A stretch of 64,000 bases of DNA from Afifellaceae bacterium (GCA_028284625.1 JANQRH010000026.1:310001-374000), one strand, 5' to 3'; positions 18,167 to 27,796 are shown, numbered from the stretch's first letter. Made by a program: numbers and translations. Notes: generated by a model from the letters alone, not told the origin.

Positions 18167-20992
18167 CTAATTGAAATCCACCTGGAAGCGGAAGGGCTTG
18201 GCGGAGCGGTTGTTGCTTGAGCCGTCATGCAGCCTCAGCCGATAGAGCCCCGCGGCCGGCACCTCGAATTCCGCCTCCGTGGCAGCCCCCTCGCGCGGCG
18301 GGCCGTAGGCGCTGCTGCCGCGGACTTCCGCGTCGTAAAGCGTGGCGTAGATGTCGAGCTTGTCGTCCACGTCGTCGACATTGACGACGAATGTGCCGGC
18401 GCGCGGCGCCTCGATAATGTACCAGTCGTAGTCGCCCTTCGGCAGGATGTTGCCGAGATAGGACTCGCCGAGCTTGATCGGGCGCGCCATGGAGAAGCTG
18501 TCGTTGGGCTCCAGCGCCTCAGCAATCGGTGTGAAAGTCGTGGTCAGGAGTGCGGGGTCGATGGAGCGGGCGTTGCTGCTGCCGTCCCAGATCTGGATGT
18601 AGTAAGCGCCGGCCCGCGGCAGGTCGACAATCGCCTCGGTGACGGCGCCTTCGCGCGGCGGGCCGATTGAGCCGGAGATGGACGCCTGGTTGGCGTCCAG
18701 GACACTCACATACAGGTCGAGGTTCTCCGGCACCTCCTCCAGCTCAATATAGAGCTCGCCGGCGATCGGTACCTCGATGCGGAACCAATCGTAATCGCCG
18801 CGCGGCAGGATGTTGAGAAGCGTCTGCGTGCCGAGCGTCAGCGGCGCGGCCTCTGCCGGCCCGTTGTTGGGTTCGTACTGATCCGGCTGGGCGAGATAGG
18901 TGAGCTCCAGATCGAGCAAGTCGGGGCTGGAGGCGTTGCTTGAGCCGTCATGCAGCTCAACGAAGTAGCGGCCGGGCGCCGGCAAGTCGGCGAAGGTGTA
19001 GACATCGCCACCCTCGCGCGCCGGTCCGGTCGACCCGAGGATCGCCTGGCCGTCTGCGTTGAGCACACGGACATAGACGTCAAGATTGTCCGGCGAGTTC
19101 TCCGCCAAGAGCGTCAGCTCGCCGGGATGATCGACGTCGACCGCCAGCCAGTCGTAGTCGCCGCGCGGAAAGATCGCCATCTCGCGTCGGCTTGTCGCCG
19201 GAACGATCACGGCCTCGCTGACCGTGTTGTTTGGCTCCGCCAGGTCGCTGACTGGTTTGAACTCCAGATCGAGCCGGAACGGCTCTACGGTCGCCGCGTT
19301 GCTTGAACCGTCATGGACCTCAATCAGATAGGTTCCAGGCGCCGGCAGCTCCGCATCGGCAACCGTGTCGCCGCCTTCGCGGGCCGGGCCGATGGAACCG
19401 TGGATGGACCCTTTGTTGAGGTCGAGGACGCGAAAGTAGATGTCGAGCTCGTCAGGAACTTTTGACGCGGTGAGCTGCAGCAATCCTGGCTCCGGCACCC
19501 ACACCTGGAACCAATCATAGTCGCCGCGCGGATAGATCGTCGGCCAGACCGTCGCCTGCGCCGGGAGCGGCGCGGCGGCGCCGAGCGTGTCGTTTGGCTC
19601 GAACGGATCGTCGGCAGGGATGAAGTCGATATTGGCGTTGAACGGCACGCTGCTTTCAGCGTTGCTTGAGCCGTCCCACAAAGCCACCCAGTAAGCGCCC
19701 GGCGCCGGCACCGGGAAGCGGCCGACCAAGGCGTCGCCCGCACCGGCCGCACCCTGCGCGCTGCCCACAGCGGCGTTGTCGGCGCTGTAGATCTGCGCAT
19801 AAAGGTCAAGCTCCGGCGGTGCAGGGTCGACCTCCACCCAGAGCTCACCGCGCGACGGCACCTCCACGCGGAACCAATCGTAGTCCCCACGCGGCGCAAT
19901 GCGCGCTTCAACGGCGGCTGCTAGCGGCACCCATTGCGCAGCACCAAAGCTGTTGTTCTCGTCGGTCTCCGTTAGCGCCTCCGGCGCCGCCGAACGCCAG
20001 CCGCTCGGTTCGGGAACGGTCAGGTTGGAGAGCCACGCCGGCTGATGGACCACCCGTCGGCCAAAGAAGCGCCTGTCGGCCAAGTCGATGCGGCCGGGCG
20101 CTGCGCCTTGCCGCTGAAGGTCCGAGGCCGTGTTTTCTTCTGACGCGCTTTCCTGCGTTGCCACCTGTGTCGCTTCAGGCTGCGTTTCTTCGGTCGCCTC
20201 GGCGACCGCCGCGACTTGCATCTCCGCCGGCGCTTCGGTGCGGTTCAGATAGACCTCGTCGACCAGACGCACGAGCAGCTCCGGGTGCTGGTCGCCGCGC
20301 GTCTCGTCACGCACGCGCCCCGCGACCCGGCGGAACATCAATCCGATCTCGACATTCGGCTCGTCGATCTCTTCCAGGAGCGCCTGCGTGAAGGGGCTGT
20401 GATCGCCGGTGCCGTCGGAGGCGGTGTCGCCTGCCGCAGCGGCGAATGCCACGATCGCGCCGCGGCTGGAGAGTTTCATCCGCCCAAGCCCGCGCTGCGG
20501 CACGGCGGAGCGGGTCGACGAGGCGACGATATCGACCAGCGGGTTGTCGCGGCAGGCGTCGAGAATGACGATCGACACGCCAGCCCGCCGCTCCATCTCA
20601 GAGATGATGCGCTGCGCCTCAATGGCGCTGGAGCGCAACGACCATTCGCTCTCCGCGGAAACATCGACAGGCAGCAGAAAATTCTCGCCGCCAATCTGAA
20701 TGCCATGGCCGGCGAAGAAGAGAAGAGCGATCTCTGCGCCCTCAGAAGCGCTGATGAATTCGCCGAGCGCCTGGTCGGTGCTGCGGCGATCGACATCGGT
20801 GCGCAAGATCACGTCGAATTCGAGCGCCTCAAGCGCTGCCGCCATGGCCTCCGCATCGCGCACCGGATTCTCCAGCGCTGTGGCCTCCTCGTAGGCGCCA
20901 TTGCCCATGACCAACGCGACCCGATTTGCGGCCGCGGCTTGCGATGTAGAGAAGAGCGCGAGACAGAGGAGACTTGCGAAGAGGTGGCGCAT
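18167..20992 (-). CDS. Secreted caspase-like (peptidase C14) protein with five PPC-type repeats
   Basis: 941 residues from ATG 20992, which opens into a signal peptide (MRHLFASLLCLALFSTSQAAA). A p20 caspase-like domain covers about 23-270. The catalytic His96 is in LLFFAGHGIQ and Cys147 in VILDACRDN. A low-complexity linker rich in Glu, Ala and Thr follows. Five repeats of roughly 115 residues run from about 340 to the end. Each has PNDT/NNT-type starts, PRGDYDWF (or a variant) and a closing DGSSN. They look like bacterial pre-peptidase C-terminal domains, which mediate secretion or substrate binding. The substrate is unknown. The gene is divergent from a second cyclase gene across 152 bp. 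A longer start at 21055 would bury the signal peptide. Confidence 0.88.
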   Translation of the reverse strand: MRHLFASLLCLALFSTSQAAAANRVALVMGNGAYEEATALENPVRDAEAMAAALEALEFDVILRTDVDRRSTDQALGEFISASEGAEIALLFFAGHGIQIGGENFLLPVDVSAESEWSLRSSAIEAQRIISEMERRAGVSIVILDACRDNPLVDIVASSTRSAVPQRGLGRMKLSSRGAIVAFAAAAGDTASDGTGDHSPFTQALLEEIDEPNVEIGLMFRRVAGRVRDETRGDQHPELLVRLVDEVYLNRTEAPAEMQVAAVAEATEETQPEATQVATQESASEENTASDLQRQGAAPGRIDLADRRFFGRRVVHQPAWLSNLTVPEPSGWRSAAPEALTETDENNSFGAAQWVPLAAAVEARIAPRGDYDWFRVEVPSRGELWVEVDPAPPELDLYAQIYSADNAAVGSAQGAAGAGDALVGRFPVPAPGAYWVALWDGSSNAESSVPFNANIDFIPADDPFEPNDTLGAAAPLPAQATVWPTIYPRGDYDWFQVWVPEPGLLQLTASKVPDELDIYFRVLDLNKGSIHGSIGPAREGGDTVADAELPAPGTYLIEVHDGSSNAATVEPFRLDLEFKPVSDLAEPNNTVSEAVIVPATSRREMAIFPRGDYDWLAVDVDHPGELTLLAENSPDNLDVYVRVLNADGQAILGSTGPAREGGDVYTFADLPAPGRYFVELHDGSSNASSPDLLDLELTYLAQPDQYEPNNGPAEAAPLTLGTQTLLNILPRGDYDWFRIEVPIAGELYIELEEVPENLDLYVSVLDANQASISGSIGPPREGAVTEAIVDLPRAGAYYIQIWDGSSNARSIDPALLTTTFTPIAEALEPNDSFSMARPIKLGESYLGNILPKGDYDWYIIEAPRAGTFVVNVDDVDDKLDIYATLYDAEVRGSSAYGPPREGAATEAEFEVPAAGLYRLRLHDGSSNNRSAKPFRFQVDFN
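18170..19980 (-). repeat. Array of five PPC-domain repeats inside the caspase-like gene
   Basis: Five units of about 345 bp. Coding landmarks are five GDYDW motifs and five DGSSN motifs, the latter encoded by near-identical DNA around GTTGCTTGAGCCGTCA (plus-strand reading). The units are diverged enough to be old duplications. Confidence 0.8.
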
Positions 20993-21144
20993 TGGTTTCC
21001 AGCCTCCATCCTGCTTGGCGACAAAAGAGCTTAACCCGGTCGGCGTCACCTGCAAAACCCCTGAAAACCGCCGCCCCGCAACCGCCCCGATCCTTGTCTA
21101 CGGATGGCTGCGGAGGATAAGCCGGATTGCGGGGGGCTTGCGGA

Positions 21145-22434
21145 ATGGACACCAAAGCCGGATCGGCCGCGCCGCCACGGCCACAGCGATGGACGTCGCG
21201 CCTGAAACAGCGCGCCGCCTGGCTGGCGGAGCTCGGCACGGCCGGCTATCCGACGAAGACGCGTCGCAGACTCCGCAACATCAACGTCGCTTGCGGGACG
21301 ATCGCGTTGGTCTGTCTGTTTTTCGCGCTGACTTTCGCGCTTGAAGACGCAATGCTCTACCGCGGTGCCATCATCATCAATGTGGTGATGACGATCGCCG
21401 CGCTCATGGTCCCGGCCTTGCATCGTGTTCACGAGGTGGCCGGCCCGCTGTTCATGTCCTTCGTGCTGATGATCGGCCTCTTTCTCATCATCGCGCTGGT
21501 CGGTCGAGAGTCCGGCATTCAGGTCAATTACATCGCCGCATCCGCGCTGGCGTTTCTGATCCTTGAACTCAGGCGGCTTCCATTCATTGCGCTGATCATC
21601 GTCTTTGCGATCGGGTTCCACGTGGCGTCTTGGGTGTTCTTCGATACGGGCGCAGCGCCCGGCGAGGTCAGCGACGTCTTCCAGCTGCGCCTTTATCTCA
21701 CCACCGTGGTGAGCATATCGATCATCGTCGCGGTCGCTCTCTATTATGCATTCTCAACGGCGGAGCAGGCGGAGGCGGAAACGGAGGCGCTGCTTCATCG
21801 CGTGCTGCCCGAACAGGTGGCGGAGCGCATCAAGGCGAGGCCCGACGCGCTGATCTCCGACAATTTTGACGGCGCCGCCGTGCTCTTCTCCGATCTTGCC
21901 GGCTTCGTTCCGATCGCCCGCGCGCTCGGGGCGGCGCGCACCGTGGAGATGCTGAACCGGCTGGTGCACGATTTCGATCGCATCGCCGCGGAGGAGGGCG
22001 TGGAGAAGATCAAGACGATCGGTGACGCTTACATGGCCGCCGCGATCGGCGGAGACACGCCTGAGGAGAATGCGACGCGGCTGGCGCGTATGGCGCTCCG
22101 CATGCCGGCCGCCGCTGAAGTCACAGCGGCGTCGTTCGACGTTGCGCTGAACCTCCGCATCGGTATGGCGCTCGGTCCGGTTATGGCGGGGATCATCGGC
22201 TCGCAGCGCTTCGGCTATGACGTGTGGGGCGATCCTGTGAACCTGGCGGCGCGGCTGGAGAATTCCGGCGAGCCGGGGCGCATCCAGGTCTCTGCCGCTT
22301 TCCGCGATGCGCTGGGCGATGCCTTTGTCTTCCAGCCACGCGGTGCGATTGACATCAAAGGCGTGGGACGCGAGGAGACCTGGTTTCTTGTCGAAGAGCA
22401 AAGCGGCGCGCGGCCACGCCACGACTTGATCTGA
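21145..22434 (+). CDS. Membrane-bound class III adenylate/guanylate cyclase (second copy)
   Basis: 429 residues from ATG 21145; an in-frame TTG at 21127 is less likely. About six hydrophobic helices lie between residues 35 and 205, followed by a catalytic domain from about 235. Asp residues for metal are in LFSDLAGF and TIGDAYMAA. The base-selecting Lys is in VEKIKTIGD with Asp in YDVWGDPVN, and the Asn/Arg pair in NLAARLE. All are intact and predict cAMP production. It differs clearly from the cyclase at 16666-18012, so it is not a recent duplicate. It is divergent from the caspase-like gene and 27 bp upstream of the next plus-strand gene. Confidence 0.9.
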   Translation: MDTKAGSAAPPRPQRWTSRLKQRAAWLAELGTAGYPTKTRRRLRNINVACGTIALVCLFFALTFALEDAMLYRGAIIINVVMTIAALMVPALHRVHEVAGPLFMSFVLMIGLFLIIALVGRESGIQVNYIAASALAFLILELRRLPFIALIIVFAIGFHVASWVFFDTGAAPGEVSDVFQLRLYLTTVVSISIIVAVALYYAFSTAEQAEAETEALLHRVLPEQVAERIKARPDALISDNFDGAAVLFSDLAGFVPIARALGAARTVEMLNRLVHDFDRIAAEEGVEKIKTIGDAYMAAAIGGDTPEENATRLARMALRMPAAAEVTAASFDVALNLRIGMALGPVMAGIIGSQRFGYDVWGDPVNLAARLENSGEPGRIQVSAAFRDALGDAFVFQPRGAIDIKGVGREETWFLVEEQSGARPRHDLI

Positions 22435-22461
22435 ACGAAAGAGCCTCCGGAGGACGACGCA

Positions 22462-23529
22462 TTGGCAGCCCGCAACATCCTGATCCTGGGCGCATCCTAC
22501 GGAGCGCTGCTTGCCGCCAAGCTCCAGTTCGGCGGGCACAAAGTGACGCTCATTTGCCGCCCGCAGACGGCGGCGCTGATCAATGCCGACGGCATCCGCG
22601 TGCGCCTTCCGGTGAAGGGCCGCGACGCGCCGGTGGAGCTGCATTCCAAAGCGCTTCCGGGCTCCGTTTCCGCCGCAGGCGTCGATCAGGTCGACCCGGC
22701 CGACTACGACCTCGTCGGCCTCGCGATGCAGGAGCCGCAATATCGCTCCGACGGCGTGCGTGAGCTTCTCGACAGGGTGGCGCTCTCCAAGAAGCCGTGC
22801 CTGTCGATCATGAACATGCCGCCGCCGCCGTATCTGAGACGCATCCCGGGCCTTAACGTCGACAAGCTCACGCCGGCCTACACCGATGCCGCCGCTTGGG
22901 CGAATTTCGATCCAGCGTTGGTGACGCTGGCGAGCCCCGATCCGCAGGCGTTCCGCCCGCCCGATGAGCCGGTCAACGTGCTCAAGGTCACGCTCCCCAC
23001 CAATTTCAAGACGGCGCGCTTCGGCTCCGACGAGGCGACCGCAATGCTCCGCGAGTTGCAGAGCGAGATTGAGGCCGTGCGTTTCGATCCCGGCGATGGC
23101 ACGGCGATCGAGCTGCCGGTGAAGCTCAAGGTGCACGACTCGCTGTTCGTGCCGCTCGCCAAATGGGCGATGCTGGTGACCGGCAATTATCGCTGCGTCA
23201 CCGCGGACGGGCCCCGCGCCATCAAGGAGGCCGTGCACACCGACCCTGAGGCGTCGCGCGCGATCTACGATTGGGTGGCCGAGCTCTGCGTCAGCCTCGG
23301 CGCGGCGCGCGACGACATGGTGCCGTTTGAGAAATACGCCGCCGCCGCCAAGGGCCTGGTGCGGCCGTCATCCGCCGCCCGCGCGCTCTTCGCCGGCGTC
23401 GCCAATATCGAGCGCGTCGACAAACTTGTGCAGGCGATCGCTGCAGGGAAGGGGCTCTCGAACGCCGTGCTTGATGAGACCGTGGCGCTGGTCGACGCGC
23501 AACTGGAGAAGAACCGCAGCGCGGCTTGA
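22462..23529 (+). CDS. Ketopantoate-reductase-like NAD(P)-binding protein
   Basis: 355 residues. TTG start with GGAGG eight bases upstream. An N-terminal Rossmann fold (ILGASYGALLAAKL, then VTLICRP) and ApbA/PanE-like layout suggest a 2-hydroxyacid or ketopantoate-type dehydrogenase. The nucleotide loop is GASYGA rather than the strict GxGxxG, and the C-terminal half is unusual for true PanE, so pantothenate synthesis is not claimed. Spacing suggests cotranscription with the upstream cyclase. It converges on trpE with 21 bp between stops. Confidence 0.7.
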   Translation: MAARNILILGASYGALLAAKLQFGGHKVTLICRPQTAALINADGIRVRLPVKGRDAPVELHSKALPGSVSAAGVDQVDPADYDLVGLAMQEPQYRSDGVRELLDRVALSKKPCLSIMNMPPPPYLRRIPGLNVDKLTPAYTDAAAWANFDPALVTLASPDPQAFRPPDEPVNVLKVTLPTNFKTARFGSDEATAMLRELQSEIEAVRFDPGDGTAIELPVKLKVHDSLFVPLAKWAMLVTGNYRCVTADGPRAIKEAVHTDPEASRAIYDWVAELCVSLGAARDDMVPFEKYAAAAKGLVRPSSAARALFAGVANIERVDKLVQAIAAGKGLSNAVLDETVALVDAQLEKNRSAA

Positions 23530-23550
23530 GCTGTTGGTCCTGTCGCGCTT

Positions 23551-25062
23551 CTACTGCCCGCGGCCGGCCTGGCTGGCGAAGCGGCGCGCTTCGTCGGCGG
23601 CGCGGAAGATCGCCGCCGCCTTGTTGATGCATTCCTGCTGCTCCGCATCGGGAACCGAATCCGCCACGATGCCGGCGCCCGCCTGCACGTAGACCGTGCC
23701 GTCCTTCACCATAGCGGTGCGTAGCACGATGCAGCTATCCATCGCGCCATCGGCGGAGAAATAGCCGACGCAGCCCGCATAGGGCCCGCGCTTCTCCTTC
23801 TCCAACTCGTCGATGATCTCCATCGCCCGGACCTTTGGCGCGCCGGAGACCGTGCCGGCGGGAAAGCCGGCGGCGAGCGCATCAAGCGGATCGCAATCGG
23901 CGCGGAGTGCACCGACGACGTTGGAGACGATGTGCATCACGTGACTGTAATGCTCCAGGAAGAACTGGTCGGTGACGCGCACACTCCCCAAGGTGGCGAC
24001 ACGGCCGACATCGTTGCGGCCGAGGTCGAGCAGCATCAGATGCTCCGCGCGCTCTTTGGGATCGGCGAGCAGCTCTTCGCCGAGTTGCTTATCGTCTTCC
24101 GGCGTCGCGCCGCGCGGACGCGTGCCTGCAATCGGCCGGATCGTCACTTCACCGTCGCGCACGCGCACCAGAATCTCCGGGCTTGAGCCGACGATGGAGA
24201 AATCGTCGAAGTTGAGGAAATAGAGGAAGGGGGAGGGGTTCACACGCCTCAGCGCCCTGTAGAGCGAGAAGGCGGGAAGCGGGAAGGGCGCCTCGAAGCG
24301 CTGCGACAGCACGACCTGGAAGATGTCGCCGGCGGCGATGTAGTCCTTCGCGCGCGCCACCATGGACTTGTATTGATCCGGCGTCGTGTTGGAGCGCACC
24401 TCGCCGGAAAGCGCGATGTCGTCGGCCGCCGGCGCGCGCTCCAACGGCCGGTCGAGCGCATCCACCACATCAATCAGCCGATTGACGGCGCGATCGTAGG
24501 CAGCGCGTGCTTTGACACCCGGTTCCGGCCGGGCGGTCGTGACGACGGTCAGTTCGTCCTTCACCGCGTCGAACACCGCCACCATCCGTGGACGGATGAG
24601 AATGGAATCCGGGACCGCGACAGCCTGCGGATTGGGCTCCGGCAGGTCCTCCATCAGCCGCACCATGTCGTAGCCGAGGAAGCCGAAGACACCCGCGGCC
24701 ATGGGCGGCAGGCTGTCCGGCACCTTTATGCGGCTCTCGGCAATGAGCGTTCTAAGCGCCGCAAGCGCGGGTTCGGGAGAAGGCGTGTAATCGGTGAGCT
24801 GGGGCGCGCGCGCTATCTCCGCCACGCTACCTTGAGCGCGGAAGATGAGGTCGGGATCGAAGCCGAGGATGGAATAGCGGCCGCGCACCGAGCCGCCTTC
24901 GACCGATTCCAGAAGGAAAGCGTTCCGCCGGTTGCCGGCGAGCTTCAGGAACGCGGAAACCGGTGTTTCAAGGTCGGAGACGAGGCGGGTCCAGACAAGC
25001 TGCGGCTCGCCGCTGTCATAGCCCGCCGCGAATGGCTCAAACGCCGGCTCGACCTGCATCAC
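23551..25062 (-). CDS. trpE: Anthranilate synthase component I
   Basis: Converts chorismate and ammonia to anthranilate with TrpG. 503 residues. Starts at GTG 25062 or the adjacent ATG at 25059, overlapping the ppiD stop. The N-terminal regulatory domain contains the feedback motif LLESVEGG. The chorismate-binding domain shows RPIAGTRPRG, LLADPKERAEHLMLLDLGRND and FPAGTVSGAPKVRAMEII. It is a stand-alone TrpE, not the TrpEG fusion found in many rhizobia. Confidence 0.97.
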   Translation of the reverse strand: MMQVEPAFEPFAAGYDSGEPQLVWTRLVSDLETPVSAFLKLAGNRRNAFLLESVEGGSVRGRYSILGFDPDLIFRAQGSVAEIARAPQLTDYTPSPEPALAALRTLIAESRIKVPDSLPPMAAGVFGFLGYDMVRLMEDLPEPNPQAVAVPDSILIRPRMVAVFDAVKDELTVVTTARPEPGVKARAAYDRAVNRLIDVVDALDRPLERAPAADDIALSGEVRSNTTPDQYKSMVARAKDYIAAGDIFQVVLSQRFEAPFPLPAFSLYRALRRVNPSPFLYFLNFDDFSIVGSSPEILVRVRDGEVTIRPIAGTRPRGATPEDDKQLGEELLADPKERAEHLMLLDLGRNDVGRVATLGSVRVTDQFFLEHYSHVMHIVSNVVGALRADCDPLDALAAGFPAGTVSGAPKVRAMEIIDELEKEKRGPYAGCVGYFSADGAMDSCIVLRTAMVKDGTVYVQAGAGIVADSVPDAEQQECINKAAAIFRAADEARRFASQAGRGQ

Positions 25063-26927
25063 TGCATGGGATGCTGGCCCGCCAACTGCGCCAGAAGCTG
25101 CTGATAGACGGCGTTGTTGACGTTGACTTCGCGGCTCTCGCGCAGTTCCGCGTTGAAAATACCGAGAAGGTCGGTCCGCAGCGTGGAGGAGAGCTGCGTG
25201 CTGATCGTCCGGGCGTCCTCCGCCTCGGCAAAGAAGCTCGGCGCCACAACCCGGTCCACGTGCAGAAGAATGCGGTTAGGCCCGGCACCCTCTGCATTGG
25301 CGACATGGCCTTCCGGCCCGGCAAACGCCTGCGCCACCGCATTCCGCGTCATCTCCGCATAGTTGGAGTTGCGCTGCACCTTCTCCACGGTCTGAACCGG
25401 CTTGCCGATTTCCAGGGCGATCGCTGAGAGCGACGCGCCGCCTTCAAGACGCACCAGCAGACCATCAGCGAGTTCACGAACGCGATCACGGGTGGCCTGC
25501 GCCTTCCAAGCCGCGATCGCTTCGTCGCGCACCTCGTCAAGCGTGCGGTCGCGCGCCTCGATGATATCGAGCACGTCGAAGAACACCCAGGCATCCCCCT
25601 CCGCACGAATGGGGCTGTTCTCCACGCCGATGTCGCTGAGAAAGGTCTCGCGGACAACTTCCTGTAGATTGGGCACATCGGAAATGGTGCTGCCGTCGGG
25701 CGTCCGCGCGAACTGCGAAATGCCGTCGATGACACGGTAGGGGAGCGACAGCTGCGCCGCCACCTCCTCAAGCGTCGAGCCGCCGGCGCGCTCATCCTCG
25801 ACCTGATCGTAGAGGTCGTTGACGGTCTGGCGCGCCAGGCGTGTCGCCAGGTCTTGGCGCAGCCGCTCCTCCACCTCTGCCAGCGGCGTCACCGCGCCCG
25901 GCTCGATTTCCGTCACGCGAATGAGCGAGGGCTCCAGCGCCGCTTCCGTGACCGCGACAGCAACGTTGGCGCTGGCGGCGAACGCAGCTTCCGCGACGGC
26001 CTGATCGATGAACTCCGCCTGCGTCTTCAGGCCGAGATCGGTGACGCTCGTGCCGTTTGCTTCCGCAATCGCTGCAAAAGTCTCACCGCCATTCGCTTTC
26101 TCAAGCGCCGCCTCGACCGCCGCCGCGTCGTCAAAACGAATCTGTTCTACATGCCGGCGCTCTGGCTGCTCGAAGCTCGCCTTGCGTCGCTCATATTCGG
26201 TGTTGAGGTCCTCCTCGCTGACCGAACCGGGATCGGCGACGGCCTCAGCGCTCAACGTCAAAAGCGCCACCTTGCGATATTCCGGCGCCCGGAACTGCGT
26301 CTTGTTGTCGTCGAAATAGGTCTGCAGCTCCGCTTCACCCGGCTCACCGACGACGTCGATCGATTGTTCGTCCACCACGAATAACGACACGGTGCGCTCT
26401 TCGTTGCGCAGCCGATAGATCGCCTCCACCAGCGGCTTTGGCGCGCCAATGCCCGAACCGATCGACTCAGCGATTTGATTGCGCACGAGTGTGCGACGGA
26501 CATCGGCGATGTAATCCTCCGGCGTCATACGCGAGCTCATAAGCAGAGCCTCGAAGCGCTCGCGGTCAAACGCGCCGCTGCCGTCCTGGAACACGGGCGT
26601 CTCGGCGATCTCCGTTGCCACCCGGTCGCTGGAGACGCCCAGACCGTAGCGGCTCGCCTCATCATCGAGCGCCGCCCCGAAAAGGAGCTGCGCCAGGATG
26701 CGGTTGGGGTCGGCGCGCTGACCCGACTGCACGGCGACACGTTGCGCCTGGCCGTAGATGGTGGCGAATTCTTGCACGGTGACTTCCGTGTCACCGACTG
26801 TGGCGAGAGTGCCGGCGCCGTAGCCTTCGAAGCCGCCAATGCCCCAAACCGCGAAACTCAGGGCCAAGAGGCCCACAAGAGCCTTGGAGACCCAGCCCTG
26901 GGCGCCTTGACGGAGTTGGTTGAGCAT
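25059..26927 (-). CDS. ppiD: PpiD-type periplasmic peptidyl-prolyl isomerase
   Basis: Membrane-anchored chaperone acting on proteins leaving the Sec translocon. 622 residues from ATG 26927 (MLNQLRQGAQGW), which begins the family's cytoplasmic tip; an upstream frame to 27050 is non-conserved. One membrane helix is at about 17-35 (ALVGLLALSFAVWGIGGF), followed by a SurA_N-like chaperone domain, a parvulin-like PPIase region around 240-370 and a helical C-terminus. It is translationally coupled to trpE and divergent from tpiA across 122 bp that should hold both promoters. Confidence 0.92.
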   Translation of the reverse strand: MLNQLRQGAQGWVSKALVGLLALSFAVWGIGGFEGYGAGTLATVGDTEVTVQEFATIYGQAQRVAVQSGQRADPNRILAQLLFGAALDDEASRYGLGVSSDRVATEIAETPVFQDGSGAFDRERFEALLMSSRMTPEDYIADVRRTLVRNQIAESIGSGIGAPKPLVEAIYRLRNEERTVSLFVVDEQSIDVVGEPGEAELQTYFDDNKTQFRAPEYRKVALLTLSAEAVADPGSVSEEDLNTEYERRKASFEQPERRHVEQIRFDDAAAVEAALEKANGGETFAAIAEANGTSVTDLGLKTQAEFIDQAVAEAAFAASANVAVAVTEAALEPSLIRVTEIEPGAVTPLAEVEERLRQDLATRLARQTVNDLYDQVEDERAGGSTLEEVAAQLSLPYRVIDGISQFARTPDGSTISDVPNLQEVVRETFLSDIGVENSPIRAEGDAWVFFDVLDIIEARDRTLDEVRDEAIAAWKAQATRDRVRELADGLLVRLEGGASLSAIALEIGKPVQTVEKVQRNSNYAEMTRNAVAQAFAGPEGHVANAEGAGPNRILLHVDRVVAPSFFAEAEDARTISTQLSSTLRTDLLGIFNAELRESREVNVNNAVYQQLLAQLAGQHPMQ

Positions 26928-27049
26928 GAATAAGCCTCTCGCCCATGCGAAAAAGGCCGGGTCGCCGCCCGGCCGCGCATACATAAGACCCTCATCCCGC
27001 GCTGCCAAGCGCATCCGGCGCCGTCCGCCGCCCAAGGAGCACCGATACA

Positions 27050-27796
27050 ATGCGTCACCTGATCGCCGGTAACTGGAAAATGAACGGGCTTGCCGCCAGC
27101 CTCAGTGAGGCTCGGGCGGTTGCCGAAGGCGCCAAGGCAGCCGACGGCAAGGCCGACGTGATGATTTGCCCGCCCGCCACGCTGATTGAGCGCATGCGCC
27201 AGGCAACGCAGGGTTCACCGCTTCTGGTCGGCGGCCAGGATTGCCATCCCCAGGCGTCGGGCGCCCATACCGGCGATGTGTCTTCGGAGATGATCAAGGA
27301 TGCCGGGGGCGCGGCGGTCATTGTCGGCCATTCGGAGCGCAGGACGGATCACGGCGAGGCCGACGACCTAGTGCGCGCCAAGGCGGAAGCCGTGCGCCGC
27401 GCCGGCCTGATGGCCATCATCTGCATCGGCGAGACGGAGGCGGAACGCGATGCCGGCGAGACTCTCAACGTCGTGTCGCGGCAGCTCGCCGGCTCCGTCC
27501 CGGACGGCGATCCCTCCGACATCGTGATCGCCTATGAGCCAGTCTGGGCGATCGGCACCGGCCGCACCGCCAGTGAGGGTGACATTCAAGAGGCGCATGC
27601 CCATATCCGCGCGGAGCTGACGGCGCGCTTCGGCGCGGCCGGGGGCAGCGTTCGTATTCTTTATGGCGGGTCCATGAAGCCGGAAAACGCCGCTGCAATC
27701 CTGGCGGTCGCGGACGTGAACGGCGGGCTGGTCGGCGGGGCCAGCCTCAAGGCCACGGATTTCCTGGCCATCGTGGAGGCCGCGGCGGCGGGTTAG
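27050..27796 (+). CDS. tpiA: Triosephosphate isomerase
   Basis: Interconverts DHAP and glyceraldehyde-3-phosphate. 248 residues. Catalytic Lys10 is in IAGNWKMNG, the His in IVGHSERR and the Glu in [11 protein letters not shown]. The phosphate-binding YGGS is near 205. It begins the tpiA-secG-pyrG-kdsA-eno block that is conserved in this order. Confidence 0.97.
   Translation: MRHLIAGNWKMNGLAASLSEARAVAEGAKAADGKADVMICPPATLIERMRQATQGSPLLVGGQDCHPQASGAHTGDVSSEMIKDAGGAAVIVGHSERRTDHGEADDLVRAKAEAVRRAGLMAIICIGETEAERDAGETLNVVSRQLAGSVPDGDPSDIVIAYEPVWAIGTGRTASEGDIQEAHAHIRAELTARFGAAGGSVRILYGGSMKPENAAAILAVADVNGGLVGGASLKATDFLAIVEAAAAG

Noticed and set aside
21754-23238. 494-residue minus-strand frame
   Set aside because: Antisense to the second cyclase and the ketopantoate-reductase-like gene.
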